Positions 11,211-21,673 of a stretch of 64,000 nucleotides of DNA are shown here, in pieces. Numbering within the stretch: position 1 is the first letter of the stretch; every line of letters begins with the position of its first letter. The notes under the pieces were generated by a model, which had not been told where the DNA came from, searched no databases, and saw only the letters and a program-made list of their open reading frames with translations. Origin of the DNA: Escallonia rubra. Taxonomy: Eukaryota > Streptophyta > Magnoliopsida > Escalloniales > Escalloniaceae. Location: contig JAVXUO010002388.1 in assembly GCA_033065855.1 (NCBI GenBank), forward strand, positions 1-64,000. Direction: 5' to 3'. Both the position numbers and the translations under genes were made by a program.

Positions 11211-11492
11211 TTTATCCACTATGGATTACGGTCTAACCGGGGACTCTTCACTCTTGATCTCGATCTATAGACGGATACCAGACGTCGCTATGCCTCCGGG
11301 CAGGTCCTCAGGGATTGACGATTGGTTTAACGAAGTCTGCCCGATCAAAAATCAAAAGAGATCTGTCAAAAAACCGGCCAAACCCCCCAAAAATGGTATC
11401 AGAGCCTGTTTTCCTTGGCTTTGAAGAGATAATCACTTAGTAAAGGAGAATGCGAAGTAACCGAGAGCAAGTAGCCCCTTTTATCAATTATA
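11211..11492 (+). promoter_or_regulatory. Viral leader upstream of ORF1, with intact primer site
   Basis: Plus-oriented 3' part of the leader; its first 180 bp are an inverted copy of 8702-8885. The junction with inverted transactivator sequence at about 11205-11213 shows short shared sequence (CTTTATCC), suggesting microhomology joining. It runs through the primer site into ORF1. Confidence 0.75.
11394..11406 (+). other. tRNA-Met primer-binding site of the virus
   Basis: TGGTATCAGAGCC, the complement of the 3' end of plant initiator tRNA-Met, followed by TG. In Caulimoviridae this site primes minus-strand DNA and is taken as map position 1. It lies 87 nt upstream of the ORF1 ATG. It is lost in copy A and cut in copy B; this is the only intact one in the locus. 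Confidence 0.9.
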
Positions 11493-11936
11493 ATGAATAA
11501 ATTAACTGCAAATCAATCTGCTAGTACTAGACCTGCTAATCCTACGTATTACTGTTCTTACACTGAAGACTATGAACAATATCAGGCACATGCTAGACAA
11601 TTTAATGCTTTTTATACTGCTTTAGATCTTGTTAATTCCACAAACAAAAGTCTTAAATATTTTCTAGACACTGGTAGGCATAGAATATTTAGAGATCCTC
11701 TAAAATCCTATTTAAATTACACTTCTCTGTTAGATCCCTACACACGTGTAATGAATGAATACCTAGAAAAACTTTTAAGACATCACATAGAATTAATAGA
11801 TCAAGCAAACAACAGTAGATATTCTTCTATGCATGTTCAACAGATATTAAGGAGACATGCTGTGTTACCAGCTGTCCACATACCTCCTCTAAGTAGTTAT
11901 GATGAGCCTAGTTACGATGAACCTAATGGCCAGTAA
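11493..11936 (+). CDS. Viral ORF1, small protein of unknown function (paralogue family)
   Basis: 147 residues, first ORF after the primer site. I do not recognise a known domain. The core resembles the products of ORF2 and ORF3: an F-Y-T-A-L-(D/E) start, a predicted helix, a DPLKSYL-type segment (NPLKRYI in ORF2, NPLSFYI in ORF3) and a final helix with a Tyr-Leu-x-x-Leu-x-x-x-His pattern. The tail is Pro/Tyr/Asp-rich. Its frame overlaps ORF2 by 11 nt (ATG at 11926, stop ending 11936). Function could be accessory (silencing, vector or host interaction); nothing in the sequence decides this. Confidence 0.75.
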   Translation: MNKLTANQSASTRPANPTYYCSYTEDYEQYQAHARQFNAFYTALDLVNSTNKSLKYFLDTGRHRIFRDPLKSYLNYTSLLDPYTRVMNEYLEKLLRHHIELIDQANNSRYSSMHVQQILRRHAVLPAVHIPPLSSYDEPSYDEPNGQ

Positions 11937-12450
11937 TAATTCGACAAATAGATCTAGCACCTCTAGACATATAGCACCTACTTATATTAGTAGAACAGAA
12001 AATCGTTTTGAAGCAAATTACATAGAATTTCGCAGATTTCTAGTAGCATTAGAAATCATTACTGATGCTAATGAACAAATTAGATCTAATATTTCGCAAC
12101 ATACACTACCTTTAGTATACAATCCCTTAAAAAGATACATCAGTACTTTCACAAATGTTTCTGCTATAACAATAGGCATTAACCAGTACTTAAAACATTT
12201 AGTTGATTTTTATATATATTACCAAGACTTCGAAAACAATAAATATTATCGTAGTGAGTATCTTATACTCAACATAACTAGACCTAATTTTGATAGATTT
12301 AGAGCCATAATCGATAGACATGAGGCAACTGCTATAGATCACATAACAGACCACATAAACTTTCTGCAAATTACTAGTAATATGCCTAGTTCAGATTCAG
12401 ATAGTTCTAGTGATAATGAAGAACCAAACAGTTTACACCTTCCAGATTAA
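11926..12450 (+). CDS. Viral ORF2, small protein of unknown function (paralogue family)
   Basis: 174 residues from the ATG at 11926; an ATG nine codons upstream (11899) is in frame but lies deeper in ORF1, so the overlapping start is preferred. The N-terminus is Ser/Thr/Asn-rich, the centre shows the same helix-NPLKRYI-helix pattern as ORF1 and ORF3, and the C-terminus is a Ser/Asp/Glu-rich acidic tail. The stop TAA (12448-12450) shares its last A with the ATG of ORF3, a coupling typical of reinitiation on polycistronic RNA. Confidence 0.75.
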   Translation: MASNNSTNRSSTSRHIAPTYISRTENRFEANYIEFRRFLVALEIITDANEQIRSNISQHTLPLVYNPLKRYISTFTNVSAITIGINQYLKHLVDFYIYYQDFENNKYYRSEYLILNITRPNFDRFRAIIDRHEATAIDHITDHINFLQITSNMPSSDSDSSSDNEEPNSLHLPD

Positions 12451-13022
12451 TGACAGATAGAAACTTAAACACTGAGCCTTATCAAGAGCCCTTTGTTTTT
12501 GAAGACATGATTAACAATTTTAATGTTGATCAATAGACTACTGAACACATACTAAACACTTTTAGTTTATATTATACTGCTTTAGAAACTATAGACGCCA
12601 CAAATGAAAGCATAAAACATTATATAGACACAGACTCTATTAATCTAGTTTACAACCCTTTATCTTTTTATATAAGATATTTTCTAAATTTAAACTTGTT
12701 ATTAGAAGATTTTGACGTCTTCTTTCAACATCTTATAGGTTTTTATATACAATTAAAACACAACCACAACAACTCTTTATATTATACTGAATTTCATAGA
12801 AGACTAGATCATTTAGATCAAACCACTGATCAGACTATAGAATTAAACAATTTAAGAATACCTACAGATGTTTCTATAGGAATCATAAACAATATGAATA
12901 ATTTACAGTTAGAATCAGACTTAGATTACGAAGATTATTTAAATTATGACGAAGACAGTAATGATTACCCTTGGGATGATGAAGCCCTAGCTAACATAGA
13001 CAACTCTCTTAATGGTATATAA
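12450..13022 (+). pseudogene. Viral ORF3, paralogue of ORF1/2, with in-frame stop
   Basis: Starts with the ATG that overlaps the ORF2 stop. The frame reads 28 codons to a TAG at 12534-12536, then continues without a further stop to the TAA at 13020-13022, about 190 codons in all. The part after the stop has the same YYTALE...NPLSFYI...HLIGFYI layout as ORF1 and ORF2 and an acidic Asp/Tyr-rich tail. The stop is best read as one inactivating substitution in an otherwise kept frame; a translational read-through site is a less likely alternative. ORF4 begins at the next base. Confidence 0.72.
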
Positions 13023-13307
13023 ATGACAACTACCAATAAATTAGATTTAGTTAATATTCAAACTGACACCAAAAGTTTAAAAACAATTAGAGAAAATTTA
13101 GACTATATGAAAGATATTTTCAAACAATCTTTTGACAAGACAAAACATGATGAAGCTAAAATTGAAGTAGCAATTGATAAGCTCATTAAACAGGCTATAG
13201 AAATAGAAAAGATAATAACGATGGTTGAACACCTAGAAAAACAAACTAATAAGTTAGAAGATAATTTAAGGCATTATTTTAATATACAAGGTTTAGAATA
13301 TAAATGA
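13023..13307 (+). CDS. Viral ORF4, small coiled-coil protein
   Basis: 94 residues starting immediately after the ORF3 stop. Nearly the whole length is charged helix with heptad-like Leu/Ile spacing (about residues 15-85), no Cys and no Pro. In the family, small coiled-coil proteins in this position include virion-associated or aphid-transmission factors, so a virion-associated role is possible but not shown. Its stop overlaps the ATG of ORF5 (ATGA at 13304-13307). Confidence 0.65.
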   Translation: MTTTNKLDLVNIQTDTKSLKTIRENLDYMKDIFKQSFDKTKHDEAKIEVAIDKLIKQAIEIEKIITMVEHLEKQTNKLEDNLRHYFNIQGLEYK

Positions 13308-13628
13308 GTAGTAATTACGAAGACAACTTAGATTATAAAAAAGCCTTAGCAGATCAGAAAGATTATCTATATCCAGTTGATGGCTTAACTAAAAACATCT
13401 TAGGAACTCCTAGTGAAATCACTAGTAGAAAACAAAGTAATGTTATTAATAAAATGCTTAGAAAAAATAGATACTCTAACACTTAGATTTAATGCATATC
13501 TAGATCATCCTAAAACAGAATTAGATATAGACAATCTATGTAAAAAATTAGATAAAATAACCATAGATAAACCTAAAAGGAAAAACCAAGACAAACTTAA
13601 CTTCTTAGTTTATGACAAGTCACAATAG
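13304..13628 (+). pseudogene. Viral ORF5, probably frameshifted small protein
   Basis: Frame one runs 13304-13486 (60 codons). A second frame covers about 13413-13628 and ends in a basic Lys/Arg-rich segment followed by a short hydrophobic tail, overlapping the movement-protein start by 17 nt. The overlap pattern and lack of ATG-like context for the second frame suggest one ORF broken by an indel near 13430-13480. A basic C-terminus would fit a nucleic-acid-binding virion-associated protein, an inference only. Two separate tiny ORFs cannot be excluded. Confidence 0.5.
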
Positions 13629-13995
13629 TCATATTTTGGGAAGAGGAAATATAGAGGACAAAACCAGAACAGAAGTTTTGGCCACTGAAACTAGCAGGCG
13701 TAATGAAAACACATTACAAAATAGAGTTCTTAGATTATTTAGAACCCCTTTTATTCCTATAATCTCTTTAGAACAAATAATAGATATTGATAGTCAAATA
13801 CAACAATTTAGACAAAACAGACTAGATTTAATATCTCCACAAATCTTATATCAACATCATTCTCAGTTTAATCAAACTAGACTATTTATGCATTATAGAG
13901 AAACACAAAATAGATGTGTAGGAGAAGATGTAGCTAGTGTCAATTTAATACATCCAGACTCTGAAATTGAGTTAACTAGAGGAAATTTTAATTTA
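13612..13995 (+). pseudogene. Viral movement protein, N-terminal part
   Basis: About 128 codons from the ATG at 13612; the frame then enters a CA/TA microsatellite and foreign DNA. It is placed as the movement protein because it directly follows ORF5 and because the C-terminal part (6546-7085) is the only other viral coding segment lacking a start. There is no diagnostic motif in this half, which in the family is variable. It ends at the right border of the viral locus. Confidence 0.6.

Positions 13996-14044
<49 letters not shown>
13996..14044. repeat. (CA)n(TA)n microsatellite at the virus/CACTA junction
   Basis: About 6 CA then 18 TA units. Left of it is viral movement-protein sequence and right of it a CACTA element. 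Integration of endogenous caulimovirids in TA-rich dinucleotide tracts is known for florendoviruses; here the tract marks the exact edge. Confidence 0.9.
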
Positions 14045-14047
<3 letters not shown>

Positions 14048-14109
14048 CCGATGATGATTTATGCCAAATTATTGTTTTTAACGTGTTAATGTCTTTGTAT
14101 ATAATCTAT

Positions 14110-15730
14110 ATGAAGTCAGATGTGGATAGGATACGGGCCATTCGTGGCCGGGCTGGACGCCGAGCTGCTTCCTCCCCAGTGGGTCCCACCTCGTCATTGC
14201 CTACTGATGACGAGGCACAGAGTGATCGTGGACAGCAGATGGGGCCCCAGCCCGAGCCATCGCCCCAGCCCGATGCAGATTCATCCCACACGCGCGTGCA
14301 TTCTCCATCTTCCGTGGGTTCTACCTCAGGTATAGTTTATAACGGTGTTTAGTACATTTTCGCTAGCCTTATATTTAAAGTATATTTGAATTGTATTAAT
14401 ATATGTGTTTTGTAGGATATCGACAAGGCCGTGGTCCGACACGCGGGGTACGCATCGACCCCCAGCGTAAACAGAGAGTTACGCTCATGCAGAAGGGCCT
14501 GTAAGTACTAAAAATATCACCTCATGCCTTAAATTTAAAATTTTTGGGTGTTAATTTATATTTGAACTGTATTAATTTATTTATTTACTTCTTTGGCAGG
14601 ATCCTAGAGAATCTAGCGAGGACGAAGATCGGCGTTCTCGTGAAGCGCCGATTCTACGAGCCACGCCTGTACTGAAAGGACTGGGATGCCGCTGCGAGGG
14701 AGGCCCTATGGGAGGAGTGGCTGGAACGGTGAAGTATTTTTTTCAGCGTTAGTAAATGTTTAATTACAATTTGTTTTCTGGTCATAATTTGTGTTATTGA
14801 ATGCCTTACAGGAGGGGTTTACGTTTGACACGCCTCAACAGCAGGCACTAGGGCAGTAGGCCTTCTTTGCCTACATCGGCAAGAATTACCGCCGATGGCT
14901 CCACGACGCACGGGACCGGGCAAAGAAGCTGCTGCCCGAGGGTGCCCCGATGACGGAGATGACGAGATATCCCCCACATTGGATATCTCACCGTGTATGG
15001 GGGGAAGATGATAGATCGGTGGGCTGCGGATCCAGGCTGGGACGCCAAGAGTAAGAGCGAGGCCGAGAACAGACAGAATAGAGATCCGACGCACACGGGG
15101 GGGTCGGTGCCACAAGACATTGTCCGACACATGAACGCGGTCGAGCACCCGGATCTGGAAAAGGATGAGGTCATAGCTCTGACCTATAGTCAGACGCACG
15201 TGCGGAAGAAAGACAAGGACGAGGTGCACCGGGCGGGCGACTATATTTCAGTTATTGCCCGGCAGATCGATGTGAGTCAATTTATTTAAGTTGCTAATGT
15301 TTTGTCTTTTTATCCTTAATGTCCGTTTCGTTAATTAATGCCCTAACATATCGTTAAACCACTGTTTTTGCAGGCCTCGTATGAACAGCTAAGGGGGTCC
15401 GAGCAGCAGTCCGGACAGCCATCAGCGTCCACTAGTACGGCTGCGAGTACTGGGGGGTTGAAGCGATGGCTGGATACGCCGGAGGTCGTGAATCGGCCGA
15501 AAGGCCGCATACGCGGCCTGCCTAGCATGACTGCTCGTGCCGTGATAGGAGCGTCCTCACCCCCTGCTGCCCCTCCACAGACACCGGCTCCTCAGCGTCA
15601 GTTGGACGACGAGGAGATCCAGCGCATTGCTACAGTGGTGGTGAGGATGATCAGGGAGCAGGGCACTGCTGGACATGCCGAGTCGGCCCCGGATCAGCAG
15701 GATCCAGATCCGGGACTCAGCTACCCCTAA
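14110..15730 (+). pseudogene. Ptta/En/Spm-type transposase-associated gene, decayed
   Basis: Five inferred exons: 14110-14329, 14416-14500, 14600-14728, 14812-15271, 15374-15730, all with GT-AG borders. The first is Pro/Ser-rich; the second carries a RGPTRG motif; the fourth a YPPHW motif and the signature THTGGS followed by a helical, charged segment; the last is Ser/Pro/Gln-rich with a C-terminal helix. This is the layout of the plant transposase_24 family (TNP1-like proteins that bind subterminal repeats). Defects: TGA at 14673-14675, TAG at 14857-14859, and a frame change at a run of six G near 15000. It cannot make a full protein. CACTA element 2 carries a copy of the last exon on the opposite strand. 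Confidence 0.75.
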
Positions 15731-15989
15731 TGAGCCCCTTCCCGTTCTCGTTCCTAGCTTCCCCCACCCCCCGCCCCCCGCGCCCGGCTTGTACTCTTCT
15801 CCCCTCCCCTAACCGGCTGTATTCGGTTCCCGGCTTGTACATATGAGTCTTTTTTATATTGAAATATTTTTTATAATTGATTATATATATTTATTTTTCT
15901 GTATTGATTATTGCGCGTTGTTGTTGAGAAATGAAAATTGTATTACAGGTCTAAATAATTGAAAAATAAAAAAAATTCAAAAAAATATT

Positions 15990-16328
15990 GATTTTGGCGA
16001 CGGATTAAATACGTCGCTAAATACGCTTTTTAGCGACGGAATATTCCATCGCTAAAAATTTATTCCGTCGCTAATTTTATAAAAAAAAATTAAAATACTA
16101 AAAATATAATTAGCGACGGAATATCTGTCGTTAATTAAAAATAAATCCGTCGTAAAAAATTACATATTTAGCGACGGAGTTAAAAATTCCTTCACTAAAC
16201 TATTACTGACGGGCTTTTATACGAGGGACTTTTAGCGATGGTGAATCTGTCGCTAATTGTTTTAGCGACGGAATAAAGGCTTTTAACGACGGATTTCCCC
16301 ATCGCTAAAAGCTTTTTTTCTTGTAGTG
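15990..16328. repeat. Subterminal AGCGACGG repeats and right TIR of CACTA 1
   Basis: About a dozen copies, in both orientations, of TTTAGCGACGGAA or close variants, ending in the terminal inverted repeat at 16307-16328. Subterminal arrays like this bind the TNP-type protein in En/Spm elements. The same array, inverted, forms both ends of CACTA 2 (45031-45370 and 46000-46063). Between the gene and this array (15731-15989) there is only AT-rich, UTR-like sequence. Confidence 0.85.
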
Positions 16329-16508
16329 ATGCTTAGGATGCGTGCAAAGTCAAAGTGAGCATATATTAAGCGACGGAGGGAGTATACAATACCGTTGTGC
16401 ATTGTCATACAAAGGCAATTGTTTTCGTGTGCATGCATGTGTATGTGTGTCTGTGTGTGTGTGTGAGCGCGCGCGCGTGTAACTAATAGGCCGATGTTAA
16501 ATTGTATG
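16329..16508. other. Intron remnant of host gene with (GT)n/(GC)n run
   Basis: Unique sequence between CACTA 1 and the first visible exon of the PLP-transferase gene. It contains a GT-rich microsatellite passing into a short GCGCGC run (about 16437-16482) and ends in a splice-acceptor-like region. Presumably the intron into which CACTA 1 inserted. Confidence 0.5.
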
Positions 16509-16715
16509 AACAGCAGGCCTTACGTGGAGATTGACATGAGATCAGGAGCTATCGATGGATATGATGCCGTCTTTCTTAGCCCACACAAGTTTCTCAGAGG
16601 ACCGGGGTCACCTGGTATCTTGCTAATGAGCAAGGCCCTCTATCGACTCAAATCTTCTCCACCTTCCACTTGTGGCGGGGGAACCGTAAACTTTGTCAAT
16701 GGATTCGATGAAAAG
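16509..16715 (+). pseudogene. PLP-transferase exon a
   Basis: Open in frame from about 16494 to the donor. The exact 5' edge is uncertain (AG at 16512-16513 or 16515-16516). The donor is the GC type with a perfect consensus otherwise (AAGGCAAGT), phase 0. Confidence 0.75.
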
Positions 16716-16979
16716 GCAAGTGTTCTCATTTGTCACATCTGGTTATCCCTTTGGTATCCTTTAATAGTACCTTTATGTACGTATACAGCTGTGAAACAAT
16801 TGCATCCTCGGCCTAAAGTTGAAATATGTTCGTCTTACCTTTAATCCAAACAATTAATCCTGATAAGAAATCTATATCTATATATAATATATAATAAGCG
16901 ACGTGAGAGCTTTTTTGTGCGGCACATCATCACAGAGATATGACTTCTTTACTTAACACATCATCATTTCAAAGTGAAA

Positions 16980-18245
16980 TAGAATTATAACTATTATAAG
17001 TGTCATTAAAGGTTTAAAATATTATCTTCGATAGGATTCTTATTTCTTCATTAGTTAATTTTCTTATTATTAAGTTTTATATAATTGAAAGACTAATTCT
17101 AAACATTCTAAAACTCTAACTAATTCATGAGCTAACTTATTAGGACTTAATTTTCACTATTATATCCTAAAAATCACTCTCTAGATGAATATAAAATTTT
17201 ATATATCTTAAAATTGAAAATAACATACTAGATTTAAAAGAGAAAAAAAATGATACTATAATTGAGAATATTATCTTGGATTGATAAATTAATTTACATA
17301 TTAATAAGCCTAATATAATTGAAAAATAAATTCTAAATATTCTAAAACACTAATTGATTTATAAACTAATTTATTAGGACTTAATTTTAAGTATTATATC
17401 ATTTACATCACTTTCTAATATGAATATAAAATTTCATATATCTAAAAAATGAAAATCACATACTAGATTTAAAAGAGAAAAAAATGATACTACAATTGAG
17501 AATATTATCTTGGATGTGTTTTTATTTCTTGATAAGTTAATTTTCATATTACTAAGCCTTATAAAATTAAAAAAGTAACTCTAAACGTTCTAAAACTCTA
17601 ATTACTTCATGAACTAACTTATTAAGACTTGATTTTGACTATTGTATCCTTAAAACCACACTCTAATATGAATATAAAAATTCTTATATGTTAAAAACGA
17701 AAATAACATCCTAGATTTAGAAGAGAGAAAAAAATTATGCTAACTTGAAAATATTATCCTAGATGGAGTTTTTATTTCTTGATAAGTTAATTTTTATATT
17801 ACTAAGCCTTATATAATTGAAAAATAAATTCTAAATGTTCTAAAACTCTAACTAATTGAAGAATTAACTTACTAGGACTTAATTTTGACTACTGTATCCT
17901 TAAAACCATTCTCTAATATGAATATAGAGATTCATATATTTTAAAAACAAAAATAATATACTAGATTGAAAAGAGAAAAAAATTGATGCTACAATTGAGA
18001 ATATTATCTTGGATAGGGTTCTTATGTCTTGATACGTTAGTTGCTTATTACTAAGTCTTATATAATTGAAAAACTAATTCTAAACATTCTAAAACTCTAA
18101 CTGATTGATGAAATAACTTATTAGGACTTAATTTTAATTATTATATCATACAAAACACTCTTTAATATGAATATAAAAATTCATATACCTTAAAAACAAA
18201 AATAACATAGTAGATTTAGAAGGGAAAAGAAATGATGCTACAATT
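16980..18245 (+). repeat. Tandem repeats of about 250 bp inside Helitron 1
   Basis: About five diverged units, recognised by the recurring TTATTAGGACTTAATTTT at about 17139, 17362, 17612, 17867 and 18119, each followed by CTCTAATATGAATATAAAAATTCATATA-like and GAGAATATTATCTTGGAT-like blocks. Further degraded units are near 18600, 19080-19250 and 19600. The spacing is regular enough for tandem amplification. Confidence 0.75.
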
Positions 18246-21200
18246 AAGATTGAAACAATAAGAATAAGGTAATAATTGTTTAAATTTTTTTAGAATTATA
18301 AAATTTTCTTACCGTAGTTGATGCAATGATTTGTTAATATAGTATAGTAGCTTTTAGAATCCTTTTGATAAAAATAAAAAAGTTAACACACAACTACAAA
18401 AGACTGTAAAATTAATATTCATTAAAAATGTAATAATGATAAAGCTTATTCATAAATCTGATAATTGAAAGGATTTAAACCTATATATATATAGATACTA
18501 AACATGTCAATGTATCTGAAGGTATGCGATAATTATTTTGGATGTGATCCCTATTTTTGGGTTTATTTAATTTTGCAAGAACTATATAAGGGCTATTCGA
18601 GGAAGCCTTATATAATGTAAAAACTAATTCTAAAACTTTAATTATACAAATTTTTTAGGATTTGATTTTGACCATTGTGTTATAAAAACTAACTCTTGAT
18701 CTCATACAAAGATAAAAAAATCACGTATATAAAAAATATAACTTATGGATATTTAGAAAAAAAAAATTATGTTACAGTTAATTTAAATTTGTTGTAATGT
18801 CATAAATGTATGTTTATTTACACATACATAGTCATTGCAAAAATTATCTATATAATATATAAATTAATAATCAAATTACAAGACAATTTTTAGCTTTGAT
18901 TAGACCAGACGATCAATCAAGTGGCTATAGCATATATGAGATTTTGAAAAGAAATCACTTGTATATGGAAAAAAAAAATGCAACCAAATCAAATAATTCT
19001 TAATTACTATCGTGTTCTTCATTATATTGGTTGAGATCCTTATTTCTTGTTAAGTTAATTTGCATATTAGTAAGCCTTATAATTAAAAAACTAATTCTAA
19101 ACATTCTAAGGCTCTAACTAGTTATAAATGAACTAACTTATTAGGACTTAATTTTAACTATTCTATCCTTAAAAGCGCTTTCTAATATGAATATGAAAAT
19201 ATTTAAAAAAGAAAGGGGAAAATGATGTTATAATTGAGATTGAAGTAATAAAAATAATTTAACAATTGATTCATATTTATTTTATTATATACTTACCGTA
19301 TAGATGTATGAATTTATCAAATATAATATATAGCTTTTAAAATCCTTTTGGTAAAATAAAAAATTGACCATCTTTTTTTTTTGGCTGGGACCACACGACT
19401 AACAAATGACTATCTAATTATTTCAAGTAAGATTATAATCATGATAAAACTTATTAATAAATCTGATAATTGAAAAGGACTAAAGGCTATATACTAAATA
19501 TATTAGTCTATCTAAAAGTATGCAAATATTATTTTGGATGTGATCCATATTTCAGTTTATTTAGTTTTGTAGGAACTATTGAACACTATATTAGAAAGCC
19601 TTATATAATTTGAGAATTAATTCTAAAAATATATATACTAATTTATTAGGATTTAATTTTGACTATCATGTCTTTTAAACTAATTTTCTCATACGATAAT
19701 AAAAAATCATGTATCTAGAAAATAAAAATAACATATGAGATTTAGAAGAAAGAAATATGTTACAGTTAACTTAAGTTTATTGTAACGTAATAAATACACA
19801 CACACACACACACAACAAAATCATTACAAAAAATTATTAATGTAACATAAAAGATCAATAATGCAATTATAGGACATTTTTTATTTTTTAATTTTTTTTT
19901 GCTTTGATAACACCGCAAAATAATCAAAGTCGCTACATCGCATATATGAGATTTTGAAAAGAAATCACGCATGTATTAGGGGAAAAAATGTATAACTAAA
20001 TTAAATAATTCTAAATTACTATATTTGAGAACATTTTAAAATTTTAAAATGTAAAAATATATCTATGTAATTCTACAAAATAAATAATTAACCAATTCGT
20101 TTCTGCATAGGGCCTTACGATCAATGAAAAGACTTTTTTATTTATATTTAATTAAGTGTTTCATGAAAACAAAATATGAGTGCACTTAGTAGATATAAAA
20201 ATAATAACTTGGCGAAAAGTCAATATTGAAGATGTAGAAAATAATTCCAACGCTTCAAAATAAGGACACATCATCGTCATCAATTTAATTTTATCATTAC
20301 TAGCATCTGACAAGAATTAAAAAAAAAAAAACACGCGCGCGCGCATATAGACACATTATGAAAATTTTGGATATAATGTGGTTGTTCCGTCAAATTTATT
20401 TTTAGTATATTTAAGTAATGAATTTGTTTTACGTAATTTTACAAAGCTTATTGTAATCGAATATACACGAACTTAATTTTTACTATAATAGAGTCAATTA
20501 TAACTATGAGTGATAATTGATGTGAGCATTAAATATCTATTATATGAACTATTTAATCTCCACCATGTAATCGTTAGTTTAACATAAGGATATTTGTTGA
20601 ATTTCACAAGCTCAATGTAGTTAACAAGAATAACCCCACAAAACTGTTATACAAAAGGTACATTATATTCTGATAAAATAAGTATCTATAAAAAAATACT
20701 ATTAAAGGCTGTTATTAAATGTAAGAACTATAATTTTATGACAAGTTGTAGACTTATATTATGTGGAAAGCAAAATTAACCTTTTAAAGTCACCCCTCTT
20801 TTAAACTGTACTTTATCAATGTACTTATAGATCAGATATTATTTTCGACTATTAACGCCTCAAAAGTACTAAAAACAAAAAGGACACATTTTTGCAAATG
20901 TCGTCACACATGCATTTCACAAAAATTAGAAAAAGATATAAAAAAAATTATTCGAAAAACATGTAACACCTCGAAAACTTTTGAAGTTAAAGAATTAGAC
21001 TCATATGTAACATCTATAATTCAAAAGGGATACGTCATAACCTCGTAACTTTTTAATTTCAACTACAATCATATTCGTTATTTAGCTCTATATAACACTA
21101 GCATGACTATTCTACTATTATAAGTGCTAAGTCAATATTCATTTGAAATATTACTTGACAACTTAAAATAAAAGTTAAAAGAATGCAAGTACCTAGCAAC

Positions 21201-21340
21201 TCCACTTTAACGCTATCAATTTTTTATAGCCAAATAAGATATTTTTTTAATAATGTTATTGTCTTTTTTGTCTCATGATATGTGGTACATATTAATAGAC
21301 TTTTTAAGACATTATGGTACATTGTATGTTATAAACCGGC
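18246..21340. other. AT-rich Helitron interior without genes
   Basis: No coding capacity. Contains scattered degraded copies of the 250-bp unit, a (CA)n run at 19796-19814 and a (GC)n run at about 20332-20344. A related block, starting with 'gatttagaagaaa...atgttacagtta', is present twice (18750-18960 and 19738-19950), about 1 kb apart. Confidence 0.6.
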
Positions 21341-21673
21341 CCGAGCTTGGCTCGGGTTACTGGGCTAGTAACTTTAAGTTTTTTTAGCCTTTTAATTTCT
21401 AATGAGGGGCAACCCATACTATTTATACCTTGGCAATGAGAACCAAAACTGTGCATATACATCGTTCATCTCCGCATAAAACAATCAAGGAATAGGTAAA
21501 ATATGTATGGATCTGCCTTATATGAATCTTTCACAAGTTATTCATGCTTACCCTTACATGCATAAATCTGCAAATTCGTTTTGCTAATGTAAAGCATATA
21601 ATATTATAAAGGATGCACAAATAATTACCTTGAGTGAAATTTTTTTATATTCAGTTTCATTATCAAATTTCAG

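Larger units (their letters stand above)
1..14044. mobile_element. Endogenous pararetrovirus (Caulimoviridae) locus, rearranged
   Basis: A composite of viral segments in alternating orientation: 1-127 (+), 128-6545 (-), 6546-about 8690 (+), about 8691-11210 (-) and 11211-13995 (+). Gene order, read by overlapping the segments, is leader/primer site, ORF1-ORF5, movement protein, coat-protease-RT-RNase H polyprotein, transactivator, long intergenic region with promoter. There is no integrase, as expected for Caulimoviridae, whose integration is incidental. The two copies of the transactivator and intergenic region are nearly identical, so the copies are recent relatives of each other. Stops and breakpoints make it non-functional as it stands. 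The left end runs out of the window; the right end is a CA/TA microsatellite. Family assignment is secure; genus is not. Confidence 0.93.
14045..16328 (+). mobile_element. CACTA (En/Spm) element 1, left end missing
   Basis: The right terminus is intact: ...CTTGTAGTG at 16320-16328, the inverted form of CACTACAAG seen at the left of CACTA element 2 (45031). A 3' array of AGCGACGG-type subterminal repeats and a Ptta/En/Spm-type gene lie inside. No CACTACAAG left end is found; the element is cut at the TA microsatellite by the viral locus. The 3-bp target duplication cannot be tested because the left flank is gone. Confidence 0.85.
16871..21368 (+). mobile_element. Helitron 1 (non-autonomous), in the PLP-transferase intron
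   Basis: Starts with TCTATATCTATATATAA after a host A (16870) and ends in a hairpin GCCCGAGC-TTG-GCTCGGGT followed by TACTGGG and CTAG at 21365-21368, then a host T. TC at the 5' end, a GC-rich hairpin about 10 nt before CTAG, and insertion between A and T are Helitron hallmarks. No Rep/helicase ORF is seen. The body is very AT-rich and made largely of diverged repeats of about 250 bp. Similar ends occur in the two Helitrons at 26864-32979. Confidence 0.75.
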
